The notes: generated by a model not told the origin, from the letters alone. Shown: positions 16,992 through 27,097, numbered from the stretch's first letter. The stretch is DNA of 64,000 nt from Lachnospiraceae bacterium (GCA_022791635.1 JAAVZL010000023.1:20711-84710), one strand, 5' to 3'. Made by a program: numbers and translations.

Positions 16992-18344
16992 CTACAGCTT
17001 TCGCACAAGGTCCTTAAAAATCCTTCCTCTCTCCTCGTAATTTTCAAACATCCCCCAGCTTGCACAGGCAGGAGACAAAAGCACGGCATCTCCCGGCTCT
17101 GCCTTTAAGGAGCATACCCGAACAGCCTCCTCCATGCTCTCCACAAAGAGAATATTGGTAAAGCCATGGCGTCTTGCCGTCTCCGCTATCTGCTCTGCGG
17201 TGGCTCCCATCAGCACCAGCCATTTTACTCTGCCCGGGAAGGTCTCCACCCAGTCGTCAAACTCCACATGCTTATCGTACCCGCCTCCAATTACAAGGGT
17301 TGGGCGGACCATGGCCTCCACAGCCTTGATGGAGGCGTCCGTGTTGGTTCCCTTGGAATCGTTGTAATAGGCCACACCGTTCTTTTCCTCCACGAACTCA
17401 ATCCGGTGCTCCACAGCCGTAAAGGATGTGACAGTGCTTCGGATGTGAGGCATTGGTACTCCCATGGCAGCGCCGATGGCAATGGCGGCCATGACATTTT
17501 CATAATTGTGGGTCCCCAGAAGCTGAAGCTCTGAGATATCACATACGTTCATTTTTTCCGGACCATCCCGATAGATGATGGATGTTCCGTCCAGATAAAC
17601 GCCTCGATCCAATATATGCTTGCGGCTGAAATAAAGAACCGAAGCTTTGACCTGCTCTCCGAAGCGCCTGGTTTCCTCGTCATCATAATTCAGCACGCAG
17701 GTATCGGAAGGCCCCTGGTTCTTCGCAATCCGTTCCTTGGTTTTGATATAGCACTCCATGGTGTGATGGCGGTTCAGGTGATCCGGGGTAATATTGAGAA
17801 TGGCGCTGACCTCGGGGTGGAAGCTCTCAATGGTTTCCAGCTGAAAGCTGCTGATCTCCGCGGCCGCGACGCTGTTTTCCGTCATGTTCAGTGCTTCCCT
17901 GGTGTAGGCGTTACCGATATTCCCCACCACAAAAACCTCCTGGTAGAAGCTTCTCAATATCTCCCCCACCAGAGCCGTTGTGGTGGTTTTCCCGTTGGTT
18001 CCTGTAATGGCTGCAAGCTTTCCCTTGGCAAAATGATAGGCAAGCTCCACTTCTCCCCATATAGTTGCTCCATTTTTGCGCAATTCCTCCACCAACGGGA
18101 GATCTACCGGCACTCCAGGGCTTACTATCACCACTTCTGTTTCTTTTTTCTCCTTTTCCGGAAGCTCTCCAAGAAGAATCCGGACTTCAAAGCCCTCACC
18201 CAGGCGGCTTCTTACGGCTTCCTGCGTAAGCTTGGGATTGCTGTCATAGAGTACCGGGCAGGCGCCTGCCTCACACAGAAGCCTGACTGCCGCCACACCG
18301 CTTACGCCGCCTCCGATGATTAAAATTTTTTTATCTGTCAGCAT
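16992..18344 (-). CDS. murD: UDP-MurNAc-L-Ala-D-Glu ligase MurD
   Basis: 450 aa from the ATG at 18344, which has AAGGAGATTTTTT in front and avoids overlapping mraY. N-terminal Rossmann fold (KKILIIGGGVSGVAAVRLL), central ATP-binding TGTNGKTTTT near residue 115, then NITPDHLNRH and the substrate loop YNDSKGTNTDAS typical of MurD. It adds D-glutamate to UDP-MurNAc-L-Ala in the cytoplasm. It follows mraY by 19 bp. Confidence 0.95.
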   Translation of the reverse strand: MLTDKKILIIGGGVSGVAAVRLLCEAGACPVLYDSNPKLTQEAVRSRLGEGFEVRILLGELPEKEKKETEVVIVSPGVPVDLPLVEELRKNGATIWGEVELAYHFAKGKLAAITGTNGKTTTTALVGEILRSFYQEVFVVGNIGNAYTREALNMTENSVAAAEISSFQLETIESFHPEVSAILNITPDHLNRHHTMECYIKTKERIAKNQGPSDTCVLNYDDEETRRFGEQVKASVLYFSRKHILDRGVYLDGTSIIYRDGPEKMNVCDISELQLLGTHNYENVMAAIAIGAAMGVPMPHIRSTVTSFTAVEHRIEFVEEKNGVAYYNDSKGTNTDASIKAVEAMVRPTLVIGGGYDKHVEFDDWVETFPGRVKWLVLMGATAEQIAETARRHGFTNILFVESMEEAVRVCSLKAEPGDAVLLSPACASWGMFENYEERGRIFKDLVRKL

Positions 18345-18363
18345 AAAAAATCTCCTTCTCTCT

Positions 18364-19320
18364 CTATAAGGCCAGTATTCCAATCAGGCAAAGAATCGCC
18401 GTGACGATGGAGAACACGGCTACAACTCGGGTCTCGGACCAGCCTCCCAGCTCAAAATGGTGATGAATGGGCGCCATCCGGAAGATACGCTTTCCGCCTG
18501 ACATTTTAAAATAGGTCACCTGGATCATCACCGAGAGAATCTCCACCCAGTAGACAAGGGCCACAATCAGAATAAACATCGGCATCTTCAGCATATAAGC
18601 CGTGGAGGCCACAAAGCCCCCCAGAGCCAGAGATCCCGTGTCTCCCATAAACACACTGGCCGGGTAGACGTTAAACAGCAGAAAGCCCATCAGGCTTCCC
18701 ACCACCGCACAGGTGATGGGGGAAATCCCGCTGTCCGTTCCAATGGCCACCACTGTAAAAAAGGTGGCGATCAGCACCGTCACACTGGAGGCCAGACCGT
18801 CCAAACCGTCCGTAAAGTTGGCTCCGTTCACCGTGCCGATGATAGCCAGAAAGGCCACCGGAATCGCCAGAATCCCCAGATGAAGATAATGCTCCGGCCA
18901 GAAGGGAATCAGCATGGCCATATCTCCCTCTGTCAGACCATAATAGTAATAGACAAACACGCCGGTCACCAGGATCTGGCCGAACATCTTCTGGCCCGGA
19001 GTCAGCCCCTCCGACCGGTGCAGCACGATTTTGATATAATCATCCAGAAATCCGATGATGCCAAAGCCCAGGGTCACAAAGAGAATGGGGATAATCCTCG
19101 GATAGTCCTTCACATACAAAAGGGCTGTGATCACAATCCCCGCCAGAATAATCAGACCCCCCATGGTAGGAGTCCCTGATTTCTTCAAATGACTCTTTGG
19201 CCCCTCCTCCCGCACCGTCTGCCCGAATTTCAGGCGGCGCAGCAGCGGGATCACCACCGGCCCTAAGGCCGCGCTGATGGCAAAGGAAATGAGTACCGGC
19301 AATATCATTCTATCATTCAT
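18364..19320 (-). CDS. mraY: Phospho-MurNAc-pentapeptide transferase MraY
   Basis: 318 aa with about ten membrane segments. Conserved motifs: EGPKSHLKKSGTPTMGG, FLDDYIK with the catalytic Asp pair, NFTDGLDGLASS, and MAPIHHHFELGGWSE. It transfers phospho-MurNAc-pentapeptide to undecaprenyl phosphate to make lipid I. The order PBP-mraY-murD is standard for Firmicutes, though no murE or murF gene lies between. Confidence 0.97.
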   Translation of the reverse strand: MNDRMILPVLISFAISAALGPVVIPLLRRLKFGQTVREEGPKSHLKKSGTPTMGGLIILAGIVITALLYVKDYPRIIPILFVTLGFGIIGFLDDYIKIVLHRSEGLTPGQKMFGQILVTGVFVYYYYGLTEGDMAMLIPFWPEHYLHLGILAIPVAFLAIIGTVNGANFTDGLDGLASSVTVLIATFFTVVAIGTDSGISPITCAVVGSLMGFLLFNVYPASVFMGDTGSLALGGFVASTAYMLKMPMFILIVALVYWVEILSVMIQVTYFKMSGGKRIFRMAPIHHHFELGGWSETRVVAVFSIVTAILCLIGILAL

Positions 19321-19396
19321 GTTATTTTACCTCTCAAGCTTCTTTGGTCTGCCTTACGTACAGCATTATAAGTCTTTCCGGGGGATTATTCAACCT

Positions 19397-21160
19397 TTAT
19401 CTGTCCTCCACCGGAATTTCCGCAATCACCTCTTCCTTTTCAATCCCCAGATAAGGCAGGATATTGGAAAAGATGTCCTGGACCACCGGAGCCGCGATGG
19501 TTCCCCCATAGTAAACGCCCTGGGGATTGTGAATGATGGCCAGGGCCAATACCTGGGGATCGTCCGCAGGCGCAAAGCCGATAAAGGAGGAAATGTACTT
19601 ATTGGTGCCTCGAGGCAGGGTCTGGGAGGTGGCCGTCTTGCCGCCGATGCGGTAGCCCTCAAGGTAAGCCTTGTGCCCGCCTCCCTCAGCCACCACCTGC
19701 TCCAAAAGGTAGCGCATGGTCTCGGAAGTCTCCTTGGACACCACTCCCTCCTTCTCCTCATAGGTAAGGGTTTTCAGAAGATTTCCCGCTCCGTCCCGGA
19801 TCTCCACACCAAAATGCGGCGTTACCCGGGTTCCCCCGTTGATAATAGAGCTCACCGTGGTCGCCAGCTGAATGGGCGTGATCTGAAAGGACTGTCCAAA
19901 GGAAATGGTCGCCAGCTCCACAGGGCCGATATTTTCCTTCTTATGAAAAATCGTTCCCGCCTCCCCGGGAAGATCCACCCCTGTCTTTTCAAGCAGGCCG
20001 AACTGCTGAAAATAGCCGCAGAAATCGTCCACCCCAATCCGCTGACCGATATCGATAAAGACGGGATTACAGGAATTTTCAATCCCCTGGACAAAGGTCT
20101 CCGAGCCATGTCCTCCCACCTTATGGCAGCGAATCCGCCGATCCTCCACCATCCGAAACCCCGGACAGCTAAAGGTATCATTTAGGGAAACCACGCCCTT
20201 TTCCAGGGCCGCCGTAGCCGTAATGGTCTTGAAGGTGGAGCCCGGCTCGTAGGTGTCGTTGATGCTCTGATTTCTCCACATCTGATTCAAAAGATCCTGC
20301 TTTTGCTGATCCGTAAGAGCGCTGGTATCCACCTCCACATTTAAGGTAAAGGGATCGTTTAAGTCAAACTCCGGCACATTGACACAAGCATAGATTTCCC
20401 CGTTTTTCGGATTCATAACCAAAATGGACACGTAGGTAGCCTGTTTTTGCTCAAGAGCCTTAAGAGCTGCCTGCTGAGCGTAGAGCTGAATGTTGTAGTC
20501 CAGGCTGATATAGAGATCATTTCCCGCTACCGGCTCTACCCGCTCCTCTCCTGCGTCGGCAATCTCCACCCCTCTGGCGTCCGTCTGGGTTAAAATGGTC
20601 CCATTGATGCCCTGGAGATATTTGTCATAGACCACCTCCAGGCCGATGATCCCCTGATTGTCGCTTCCCGTAAAGCCCAAGACCTTGGAGGCCAGGCTGC
20701 CGTAAGGATAATACCGCTTAAAATCCTCGTCAATCTTCACACCCTCCAGCTGATAAGCCCGGATGCGATCCCCCACCTCTTTTTCCACATTGGTTTTGAT
20801 CCGCTCAATGGAGCTGTATTTTTCCACCCGCTTTCGCACCGCCTCCTCAGTCATCTCCAGCTCCTTGCAGAGAACCTCAATCACCCGCTCCGGATCCTTT
20901 AGCTGACTGTGAACCACGGAAATGGTGCAGACCGTCCGGTTGGTGGCAAGAATCGTTCCGGAGGCGTCGATGATCTTTCCCCGGGCCGCCTTAATGCTCC
21001 GCTCCCGCTCATGAAGATCCTCCGCCAGCTCCTGATAATATTCCGATTCAAACACCATCAGCTTTACCAGCCGCCCGGTAAGCACGCAGACTGCCAAAAG
21101 ACAGCAGGTAAAGATGAGAATGATTTTCTTTCTATTATATGTCTTACACTTCGGATACAT
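19397..21160 (-). CDS. Class B penicillin-binding protein (SpoVD/FtsI-like)
   Basis: 587 aa. One N-terminal membrane anchor (about 12-32), a PBP dimerisation domain (RGKIIDASGTILATN) and a transpeptidase domain with STFK (Ser308), SCN (363-365) and GGKTA (Lys508). The third motif is KTA instead of KTG. No PASTA domain follows. It is the second of two class B PBP genes in the cluster; the usual arrangement is one for division and one (SpoVD) for the spore cortex. The upstream gap holds family B copy 1, so it may have its own expression control. Confidence 0.9.
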   Translation of the reverse strand: MYPKCKTYNRKKIILIFTCCLLAVCVLTGRLVKLMVFESEYYQELAEDLHERERSIKAARGKIIDASGTILATNRTVCTISVVHSQLKDPERVIEVLCKELEMTEEAVRKRVEKYSSIERIKTNVEKEVGDRIRAYQLEGVKIDEDFKRYYPYGSLASKVLGFTGSDNQGIIGLEVVYDKYLQGINGTILTQTDARGVEIADAGEERVEPVAGNDLYISLDYNIQLYAQQAALKALEQKQATYVSILVMNPKNGEIYACVNVPEFDLNDPFTLNVEVDTSALTDQQKQDLLNQMWRNQSINDTYEPGSTFKTITATAALEKGVVSLNDTFSCPGFRMVEDRRIRCHKVGGHGSETFVQGIENSCNPVFIDIGQRIGVDDFCGYFQQFGLLEKTGVDLPGEAGTIFHKKENIGPVELATISFGQSFQITPIQLATTVSSIINGGTRVTPHFGVEIRDGAGNLLKTLTYEEKEGVVSKETSETMRYLLEQVVAEGGGHKAYLEGYRIGGKTATSQTLPRGTNKYISSFIGFAPADDPQVLALAIIHNPQGVYYGGTIAAPVVQDIFSNILPYLGIEKEEVIAEIPVEDR

Positions 21161-21171
21161 AAAAAGACCCC

Positions 21172-21197
21172 ATAATAGCTTTGTATTAACCTATTAT
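21172..21197. promoter_or_regulatory. Inverted repeat before the PBP start
   Basis: ATAATAG at 21172-21178 pairs with CTATTAT at 21191-21197, just upstream of the PBP start codon. It could be an operator or a small leader hairpin; I see no T tract. Confidence 0.35.
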
Positions 21198-21244
21198 GAG
21201 ATCCTTTTCCTTAGTACATATTTGAAAGCTTTTTCTCTTACTCT

Positions 21245-21386
21245 GTTACTGTTCACTCCGTGACCAGCAACACGCTTCGCGAGGCGCAGAAATCGCAAAA
21301 GGATGCGATTTCGCGCTCAAAAACTCGGGATTTCCGCAAAAAATATGCGGAAACACCTCGCGGAATAGCGGCGTGTGAACAATAAC
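21245..21386. repeat. Family B structured repeat, copy 1
   Basis: Ends GTTACTGTTCAC and GTGAACAATAAC are inverted repeats. Inside, CTTCGCGAGG pairs with CCTCGCGGAA and encloses two hairpins: AAATCGCA/TGCGATTT and TTTCCGCA/TGCGGAAA. The whole folds as a three-way junction. It begins 1 bp beyond the stop codon of the 762-aa PBP gene. A second copy is at 28394-28537. Confidence 0.85.
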
Positions 21387-21387
21387 C

Positions 21388-23676
21388 TTACTCTTCCTTC
21401 GGTTCCTCTGTCTCGGGCTCGGGCTCTGCCTCTCCTCCCAGAAGCGGACTCTCGATGCCGCCTAAGATTCCGGTATCCTCCTGATTCTCCAGATCCTCCT
21501 CCGTGGGCATCTTCACCACCTCGCCCGTATTGGGATCCACCAGGGTTCCCTCTGGATTGGCTTCCTCTTCGTCCGGATTCTCTTCCCCGTTCTCTCCTTC
21601 GCCGTCCTCTCCCTCTTCCTCCTGCTGGGCCTTGGCGGCATTCTCCGCCTCCACTTCCTCCTGCATATCGGCGGGAATCTCCTCGGTTGCGTAAATATTC
21701 AGATAGGGCATAGCCTCCTTCATAATATTCTTGAAAATCTCCTGGGCATAGGTGCTGCTGGCCTGCATCACATGATCCGTGGCATTGGGCTCGTCCACCA
21801 CCACATAGCAGACCACCTGAGGATTGTCCGCAGGCGCAAAGCCGATAAAGGACACCAGATATTTTCTGGCAGAACGGGGAACCTTCTCCGCCGTTCCCGT
21901 CTTGCCGCCCATGGAATAGCCGGCCACCCGGGCCTTTCTTCCGGTGGGATTGTTACCGTTGGCGTCCGCCACCCCGTACATGGTGTGGTACAGATACTGC
22001 CGAATCAGGGCCGAGGTCTTGGCCGACACGGTCTGCTTCACCAGGATCGGATTGATATTCTCCACCGTACCTCCGTTGGCGTCGAGAATCTTCTTCACCA
22101 CATGAGGCTGGTAGTAATATCCGCCGTTGATGACTGAGGAAAAGGCGCTTGCCACCTGAACCATGGTCATATTGTAGCCCTGTCCAAAAGAGCTGGTTGC
22201 AAGCTCCGTGGGGCCGATGGTCTCCTTGGTAAATACGGTGGAGGCGTTGTTGGTCTCTCCCGGCAGATCGATATTGGTCTTCAGGCCGATATTGAAGATC
22301 TGCTGATATTTGAGAAAGGTGTCATACCCCTCCTTGGCTCCAATCTGCATGAGGGCGTCATTGCAGGAAAACATCAGACTGCCTTCCAATGAAATGATTC
22401 CGTGACCGGATTTCTTGGCACAGGTAATGGGCTTTTGTCCCTCCACAATGGTCTGACCGCCGTCGCAGAGAAAGGTCGTGGAATCATCTATCACTCCGGT
22501 CTCCAGGGCTCCTGCGATGGTAAGAGGCTTTACCGTAGACCCCGGCTCATAACCGTCGCTGATGCAGAAATTTCTCCACATCTGGTTCTGGAGAAAGAGA
22601 ACCAGTTTTTCCGTTCTCTTTTCTTCATTCGTCTCCGTCAGAGCCAGCTGCTCATACTCCCGTTCCTTCATATAGCCCTCATCCACAAGGATATGAGGGT
22701 TGCTGGCCAAAGCATCATAGGTTCCCTGGGAAATATAGCCGTTTTCCACCAGATCGTGGGGATTGTTCAGATCAAAATCCACATCCCCGGCCATGGCCAG
22801 AATCTCTCCGCTCTGGGGATCCATCATCACCACACCGATATTCTTGGCCGCCGGTCCCTCTACGTATTTGTTGGTATAATCCTCAATAAACTTGTCAATG
22901 TACTTCTCTACAATTCCCTGGAGCGTTACATCGATGGTGCTGACCACGCTGTTGCCGTCCGTAGGGACTTTCACCGACTTGGCCTGCTCCAGATCCTCAT
23001 TGAGATAATTATAGCTTCTTCCGTTGGTTCCGTTGAGAATGCTGCTGTACTCCTCCTCAATCCCTGTCTGTCCCTGATTTCCCGTCACCGTATAGCCTAC
23101 CACGTGACAGGCCAGGGAATTGTTGGGATAGCGGCGGATATAGGAGTCCTCAAACCAGACGCCCTTGATCTTGGGGCCCCGCTCTTCGTCCTCCAGAAGC
23201 TCCCGAAAGGCCATGGTCTCATCCTTGGTCAGCTGCCGAAGAAGGGGCACATAACTGCTGTCCTTCTTCTCGCTTAAGGCTGTGCGCAGCTCTGCCTCCT
23301 CAAGCTCAAAGCATTCCAAAAGGGCATGGATAGTCGGCTCCACACAGTCCTTTTTGGCATCGTCGCTTTTGTTCTGGAGCAGTACCTTTGGGTCCAGAAT
23401 CAGGTTGTAAACCTTCTCGCTGGTGGCCAGAATGGTACCGTTCCGATCCAGAATATCTCCCCGCCGGTAGGGAAGGAGGGTGCTGGCCGTATCCTGCTGG
23501 GCCAGTACCTTTTTGGTATATTTTTCTCCGTTTGTCTTATTGATATAGGCCAGACGGACATTGACGCCAATTAAAGCAAGCACTATTATGGTAAATAATA
23601 GTGCCAGCTTTCCTTTCATCCGATGCTCCATCACGGCTCTTCGATTTGTTCTTCTTTTTTGTGCTGACTTTCTCAA
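21388..23676 (-). CDS. Class B penicillin-binding protein (FtsI/PBP2B-like)
   Basis: 762 aa from a TTG at 23676 (AGGTGA just upstream, 4 bp after the ftsL-like stop); an in-frame ATG 22 codons earlier would overlap that gene. Membrane anchor ([22 protein letters not shown]), dimerisation domain ([18 protein letters not shown]), and transpeptidase domain with STVK, SCN and KTGTAEK. There is an insertion of about 60 residues ([20 protein letters not shown] region) before the SxxK motif. The C-terminal 75 residues are very acidic (Glu/Asp/Pro). It cross-links septal peptidoglycan with FtsW. Confidence 0.9.
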   Translation of the reverse strand: MRKSAQKRRTNRRAVMEHRMKGKLALLFTIIVLALIGVNVRLAYINKTNGEKYTKKVLAQQDTASTLLPYRRGDILDRNGTILATSEKVYNLILDPKVLLQNKSDDAKKDCVEPTIHALLECFELEEAELRTALSEKKDSSYVPLLRQLTKDETMAFRELLEDEERGPKIKGVWFEDSYIRRYPNNSLACHVVGYTVTGNQGQTGIEEEYSSILNGTNGRSYNYLNEDLEQAKSVKVPTDGNSVVSTIDVTLQGIVEKYIDKFIEDYTNKYVEGPAAKNIGVVMMDPQSGEILAMAGDVDFDLNNPHDLVENGYISQGTYDALASNPHILVDEGYMKEREYEQLALTETNEEKRTEKLVLFLQNQMWRNFCISDGYEPGSTVKPLTIAGALETGVIDDSTTFLCDGGQTIVEGQKPITCAKKSGHGIISLEGSLMFSCNDALMQIGAKEGYDTFLKYQQIFNIGLKTNIDLPGETNNASTVFTKETIGPTELATSSFGQGYNMTMVQVASAFSSVINGGYYYQPHVVKKILDANGGTVENINPILVKQTVSAKTSALIRQYLYHTMYGVADANGNNPTGRKARVAGYSMGGKTGTAEKVPRSARKYLVSFIGFAPADNPQVVCYVVVDEPNATDHVMQASSTYAQEIFKNIMKEAMPYLNIYATEEIPADMQEEVEAENAAKAQQEEEGEDGEGENGEENPDEEEANPEGTLVDPNTGEVVKMPTEEDLENQEDTGILGGIESPLLGGEAEPEPETEEPKEE

Positions 23677-23680
23677 GCTA

Positions 23681-24220
23681 TCACCTGCTTCCAAGGCCCA
23701 GGGCCCCCTTAAGGCCGCTGTCATCCTTGGGAATCTCTTCATACTGTCTCACATAGTCGCTGCCCTGGCCGTTGTAAAGAATTACCTGATCCGCCTCCGC
23801 ATAGACCATGCCAAGCTCATTGATCGCAATTTTCCGCACCTCCTCCAAATCCACAGAGGTGGTTACCCGGTTGTATTCATCGTCATTTTCCGCCTTTAAC
23901 TCGGAAAGCTTTGCCTCCAATGCCACAATGTTCTTCATTCTGGCGGAGTTCTCTGCCTGGAGCTTCAGATAGCCTGCACACACCCAAAGGGCCACAACGG
24001 CTGCCGCCGTCAAAAGCAGGGAATATCCGATGCTCAGATACTTTACCTTTTCCCTTCGGTAATGATGCACCCGGGGTCTTCTCCTGGGTTTCTCTTCTGC
24101 GCTTCTTCTCGGGTTCTCCACAACCTGAAGCTTACGGACAGCCGTGCCATTCACATAGGTCTGTCTGCTTTTATCGGAAGCTCTTCTTTTGTCCGTATAC
24201 ATGCTTCTAATTTCTGCCAT
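23681..24220 (-). CDS. FtsL-like division protein
   Basis: 179 aa. A basic N-terminal cytoplasmic tail of about 60 residues (RRPRVHHYRREKVKYL), one membrane segment (about 63-85), then a coiled coil (NSARMKNIVALEAKLSELKAEND) and a helix VDLEEVRKIAINELGM typical of FtsL/DivIC. The position between rsmH and the first PBP gene is the conserved place for ftsL. Sequence is poorly conserved in this family, so the call rests on architecture plus context. Confidence 0.8.
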   Translation of the reverse strand: MAEIRSMYTDKRRASDKSRQTYVNGTAVRKLQVVENPRRSAEEKPRRRPRVHHYRREKVKYLSIGYSLLLTAAAVVALWVCAGYLKLQAENSARMKNIVALEAKLSELKAENDDEYNRVTTSVDLEEVRKIAINELGMVYAEADQVILYNGQGSDYVRQYEEIPKDDSGLKGALGLGSR

Positions 24221-24229
24221 CTGCTTCTC

Positions 24230-25177
24230 TCAACTCTCATTTTCGATCCGCTCAAATACCCGAAGCTTTGCGCTTTTGGATCTTTTATTTTTGTACAATT
24301 CCTCCTCACCTGGAACAATTGGTTTTTTAACAGCTAACCTGCCCTTCGGTTTGTTACCACACACACACACAGGAAAATTAGAAGGGCAGGTGCAGGGATT
24401 TTCATTTGTCTTAAAAATGCTCTTTACCATCCGATCCTCCAGGGAATGGAAGGTAATCACACAGATTCTTCCGCCGGGCTTTAAAAGATCAATCATGTCA
24501 TCCAGGGAATCCTTAAGCACCGTAAGCTCTCCGTTCAACTCAATGCGGAGGGCCTGAAAGGTTCTCTTGGCCGGATGTCCGCCGCTCATGCGCACCTTTG
24601 CAGGAATGGCTCCTTTTATGATCTCCACAAGCTCCCCTGTGGTCTCGATAGGCTTTCTCTCTCTGGCAGCCACCACATGTTTGGCAATGTTCTTTGCAAA
24701 CTTGTCCTCTCCGTAGTCCCGGATCACCCGAAAGAGCTCCTGCTCGGAGTATGTATTGACAATCTCTCTTGCCGTTCTGGTCTGCCGCTGGTCCATCCGC
24801 ATATCCAGAGGCGCATCCTCCCGATAGGTAAAGCCGCGCTCCCGGGAATCCAGCTGGTAGGAGGAAACACCCAGATCCAGAAGGATTCCGTCCACTCTGT
24901 CTATGCCAAGCTTTTGTAGCTCCTGGCGCATATTGCAGTAATTGCTGCGGACAATGGTGACCCGCTCTCCAAACCGGGAGAGCCGCTCTCCTGCTGCCCG
25001 GATGGCATCGGCATCCTGATCGATTCCGATGAACCTCCCCTTTTCCGAAAGGCGCTTACACACCTCAAAGGCATGTCCGCCTCCCCCCAGGGTCCCGTCC
25101 ACATAGATTCCGTCAGGCCGGATATTCAGCTGTTCGATGGTCTCCCCTAGGAGGACCGACACATGTGAAAATTCCAT
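24230..25177 (-). CDS. rsmH: 16S rRNA m4C1402 methyltransferase RsmH
   Basis: 315 aa from the ATG at 25177 (AGAGGA upstream); an earlier in-frame ATG overlaps mraZ. Signature [16 protein letters not shown]-binding [34 protein letters not shown] and [19 protein letters not shown] are all RsmH (MraW) hallmarks. It methylates N4 of C1402 in 16S rRNA. It is the second gene of the dcw cluster, 10 bp after mraZ. Confidence 0.97.
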   Translation of the reverse strand: MEFSHVSVLLGETIEQLNIRPDGIYVDGTLGGGGHAFEVCKRLSEKGRFIGIDQDADAIRAAGERLSRFGERVTIVRSNYCNMRQELQKLGIDRVDGILLDLGVSSYQLDSRERGFTYREDAPLDMRMDQRQTRTAREIVNTYSEQELFRVIRDYGEDKFAKNIAKHVVAARERKPIETTGELVEIIKGAIPAKVRMSGGHPAKRTFQALRIELNGELTVLKDSLDDMIDLLKPGGRICVITFHSLEDRMVKSIFKTNENPCTCPSNFPVCVCGNKPKGRLAVKKPIVPGEEELYKNKRSKSAKLRVFERIENES

Positions 25178-25187
25178 CCTAGTCCTC

Positions 25188-25634
25188 TTAAATATCCAGT
25201 CCAAGCTCCGTCAGCTGACCTGCAATCTCGTCCATATCGATTTCTTCGTAATTGTTATTCTGATTCCACTTCTCCTCACTCCAGATCTCAATGCGGTTCA
25301 AAAGTCCTGCCAGAACCACATCCTTTTCGATCTCCGCAAATTTGCGAAGGGTAGCGGGAAGCAGAATCCTCCCCTGCTTGTCAAACTCACAGGAGGTGGC
25401 GCCTGCGGTGAGAAATCTTACGAAGGAACGTGCATTCTTGTTGGTCGTGGGAAGCTTGCGGAGCTTCTCCTCATAATCCTCCCACTCCTTCATAGGAAAC
25501 ACAAAGAGACAGCCGTCCAAACCTCTGGTCACAATGAATTCCTCTCCCAGCTGCTCTCGAAATTTGGAAGGAATGATGAGCCTGCCCTTGGTGTCCACCG
25601 AATGGTTGTATTCGCCGCGGAACATAGCGCTCAC
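25188..25634 (-). CDS. mraZ: Transcriptional regulator MraZ
   Basis: 148 aa with two AbrB-like/SpoVT double-psi barrel repeats: [27 protein letters not shown] and [22 protein letters not shown], each with the DxxGR signature. MraZ forms a ring that binds direct repeats in its own promoter and controls the dcw operon. Matching boxes lie at 25677-25713. It is the first gene of the cluster. Confidence 0.97.
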   Translation of the reverse strand: MSAMFRGEYNHSVDTKGRLIIPSKFREQLGEEFIVTRGLDGCLFVFPMKEWEDYEEKLRKLPTTNKNARSFVRFLTAGATSCEFDKQGRILLPATLRKFAEIEKDVVLAGLLNRIEIWSEEKWNQNNNYEEIDMDEIAGQLTELGLDI

Positions 25635-25676
25635 CCCTCTTTCCTTCGGTTTCAGGTCTTATTCTCCACTATTCTT

Positions 25677-25713
25677 CACCTTAAAACCACTTTCCACCAC
25701 TTTCTACCACTGT
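25677..25713 (-). promoter_or_regulatory. MraZ-box direct repeats
   Basis: On the minus strand (A)AGTGG units recur at 10-bp steps: AGTGGTAGAA, AGTGGTGGAA, AGTGGTTTTA, then a degenerate AAGGTG. This matches the AAAGTGG-type direct repeats bound by MraZ in other bacteria. They start 43 bp upstream of the mraZ ATG, within the leader or over the promoter. Confidence 0.8.
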
Positions 25714-25872
25714 ATTTCCATAGTAGCCTACTTTTTTTCAAAAATCAAGCTTTTTTCGCGGGAAATTCAAAGGAATTTTAGAGGAACCCTCTGGAAAAAA
25801 GAGGGACTCCCATATCTTGTATCCCACCAAAAACAGATACCCAGATATAGAAGTCCTCCTTCCGTCTTCCCT

Positions 25873-26054
25873 GGGTCTGCCGCAAAATGAGCCAACAGAC
25901 TTTTCCGATATCCAGTGTCCGGCTGTTCGCGTACAGGCTGTCTGATATGGACGGATATTGCTTAAGCAATGTCCGTACAGAGCAGACAGCCTGTACGCGA
26001 ACCGTCCGAACATCGGATATGGAAAAGTCTGTTGGCTCATTTTGCGGCAGACCC
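25873..26054. repeat. Family A copy 4, complete
   Basis: About 182 bp between dedA and mraZ. The outer arms (GGGTCTGCCGCAAAATGAGC and its complement, about 33 bp in all) pair perfectly. The core arm GTTCGCGTACAGGCTGTCTG pairs perfectly with CAGACAGCCTGTACGCGAAC. The centre ATTGCTTAAGCAAT is itself a palindrome. This is the cleanest copy. The remaining sequence of the 25714-26080 gap shows no gene. Confidence 0.95.
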
Positions 26055-26080
26055 ATTCATAACACTTGTTCTTTCTGCCT

Positions 26081-26704
26081 TCAGGACCTATGAGCTCCCC
26101 GGGGACGCGTCCGGTAGAACCATATGATTCCGCTGACGGCGCTGATGGAGAGAACGATGAGCATGATGTGGGAGTATTCCCCCACCAGATAGGCAATCCG
26201 CCCCCAGGACTCCCCAAGGATGGCTCCCAGAGAAACAAGCGCCAGATTCCACAGCACACTCCCTGCCGTCGTATAGGCCAAAAACATCCCCATGGGCATC
26301 CGGCTCATGCCTGCCGGAATGGAAATCAGGCTACGGACAATGGGGATAAAACGGCAGAAAAACACGGTCCTTACCCCCTTTTTCAGGAACCAGTCATCTG
26401 CCTTCGCCACGTCCGCCGGCTTTAGACAAAGCACGCGCCCCACCGGCCCCGCCACCAGCCGCATGAGGCGATCCCGATTTAAAAGGGCCCCCAATCCATA
26501 CAGCACCAGCCCTCCGGCCAGGGAGCCCAGCGTCGAGTAAAAGACTACCCCGAACACGGAAAGCCGGGTGTAAGTGGTTAGGAAGCCTCCAAAGGGCAGA
26601 ATAATCTCCGAGGGAATGGGCGGAAAAATATTCTCCACTGCAATCAGGAGAAAAATCCCCGGATAGCCATACTGCTCCATGAGCGTCATAATCAGTTCCC
26701 GCAA
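26081..26704 (-). CDS. DedA family membrane protein
   Basis: 207 aa from a TTG at 26704 (GCGGAGGTGG in front); the next ATG is 5 codons on. About five membrane segments. DedA signatures: ENIFPPIPSEIILPFGGFL, GSLAGGLVLYGLG, and FFCRFIPIVRSLISIPAGMSRM with the conserved Arg and Gly. Members act as lipid carriers (undecaprenyl phosphate or phosphatidylethanolamine flipping) that depend on proton or sodium motive force. Its position in front of the dcw cluster is compatible with undecaprenyl-phosphate recycling, but palindrome copy 4 separates them. Confidence 0.88.
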   Translation of the reverse strand: MRELIMTLMEQYGYPGIFLLIAVENIFPPIPSEIILPFGGFLTTYTRLSVFGVVFYSTLGSLAGGLVLYGLGALLNRDRLMRLVAGPVGRVLCLKPADVAKADDWFLKKGVRTVFFCRFIPIVRSLISIPAGMSRMPMGMFLAYTTAGSVLWNLALVSLGAILGESWGRIAYLVGEYSHIMLIVLSISAVSGIIWFYRTRPRGAHRS

Positions 26705-26830
26705 TTGCCACCTCCGCAAATGCTTTTTTCTATTTACAGCCTATGCAAAAAAGAGGCGGGAAATGCTTTCTTTGCAATTGAGCAGGGAAGATTTCTTCCC
26801 CTACTCGTGCGCCGGGCGCCCGTGTGCATA

Positions 26831-26875
26831 AAAAAGGTGTAAAGCCTTCCTCATACATTCAAAGACTTTACACCT
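26831..26875 (-). terminator. Rho-independent terminator of the 63-aa gene
   Basis: AGGTGTAAAG pairs with CTTTACACCT; on the minus strand it is followed by six T. It lies about 30 bp after the stop codon. Confidence 0.9.
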
Positions 26876-26905
26876 GTTATGACTATGGTTTTATTGTATC
26901 AATGA

Positions 26906-27097
26906 CTACTCTTTCATCTTATCGATATCGGTAAGATTCACACCGCAGACCTGAAGAATCGCTTTTAATGATAAATACTCATCCTTCAGCTTTGCATACG
27001 TTTCTGTGGCATTTTCCTTTTTGGCCAACTGCATATATTCCTGGATCTTCTTGAAATCATCAATAGCAACTTTTGCAACCTCTACTCCCGTTGGCAT
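26906..27097 (-). CDS. Small conserved hypothetical protein (63 aa)
   Basis: 63 aa, mostly helical and charged (DDFKKIQEYMQLAKKENATETYAKLKDEYLSLKAILQ), ending NLTDIDKMKE. I do not recognise a family. The gene is convincing: it has its own promoter (27144-27172), a ribosome site (AGGTGATCGA) and its own terminator (26831-26875). It could be a small regulatory or scaffold protein; no function can be assigned. Confidence 0.75.
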   Translation of the reverse strand: MPTGVEVAKVAIDDFKKIQEYMQLAKKENATETYAKLKDEYLSLKAILQVCGVNLTDIDKMKE

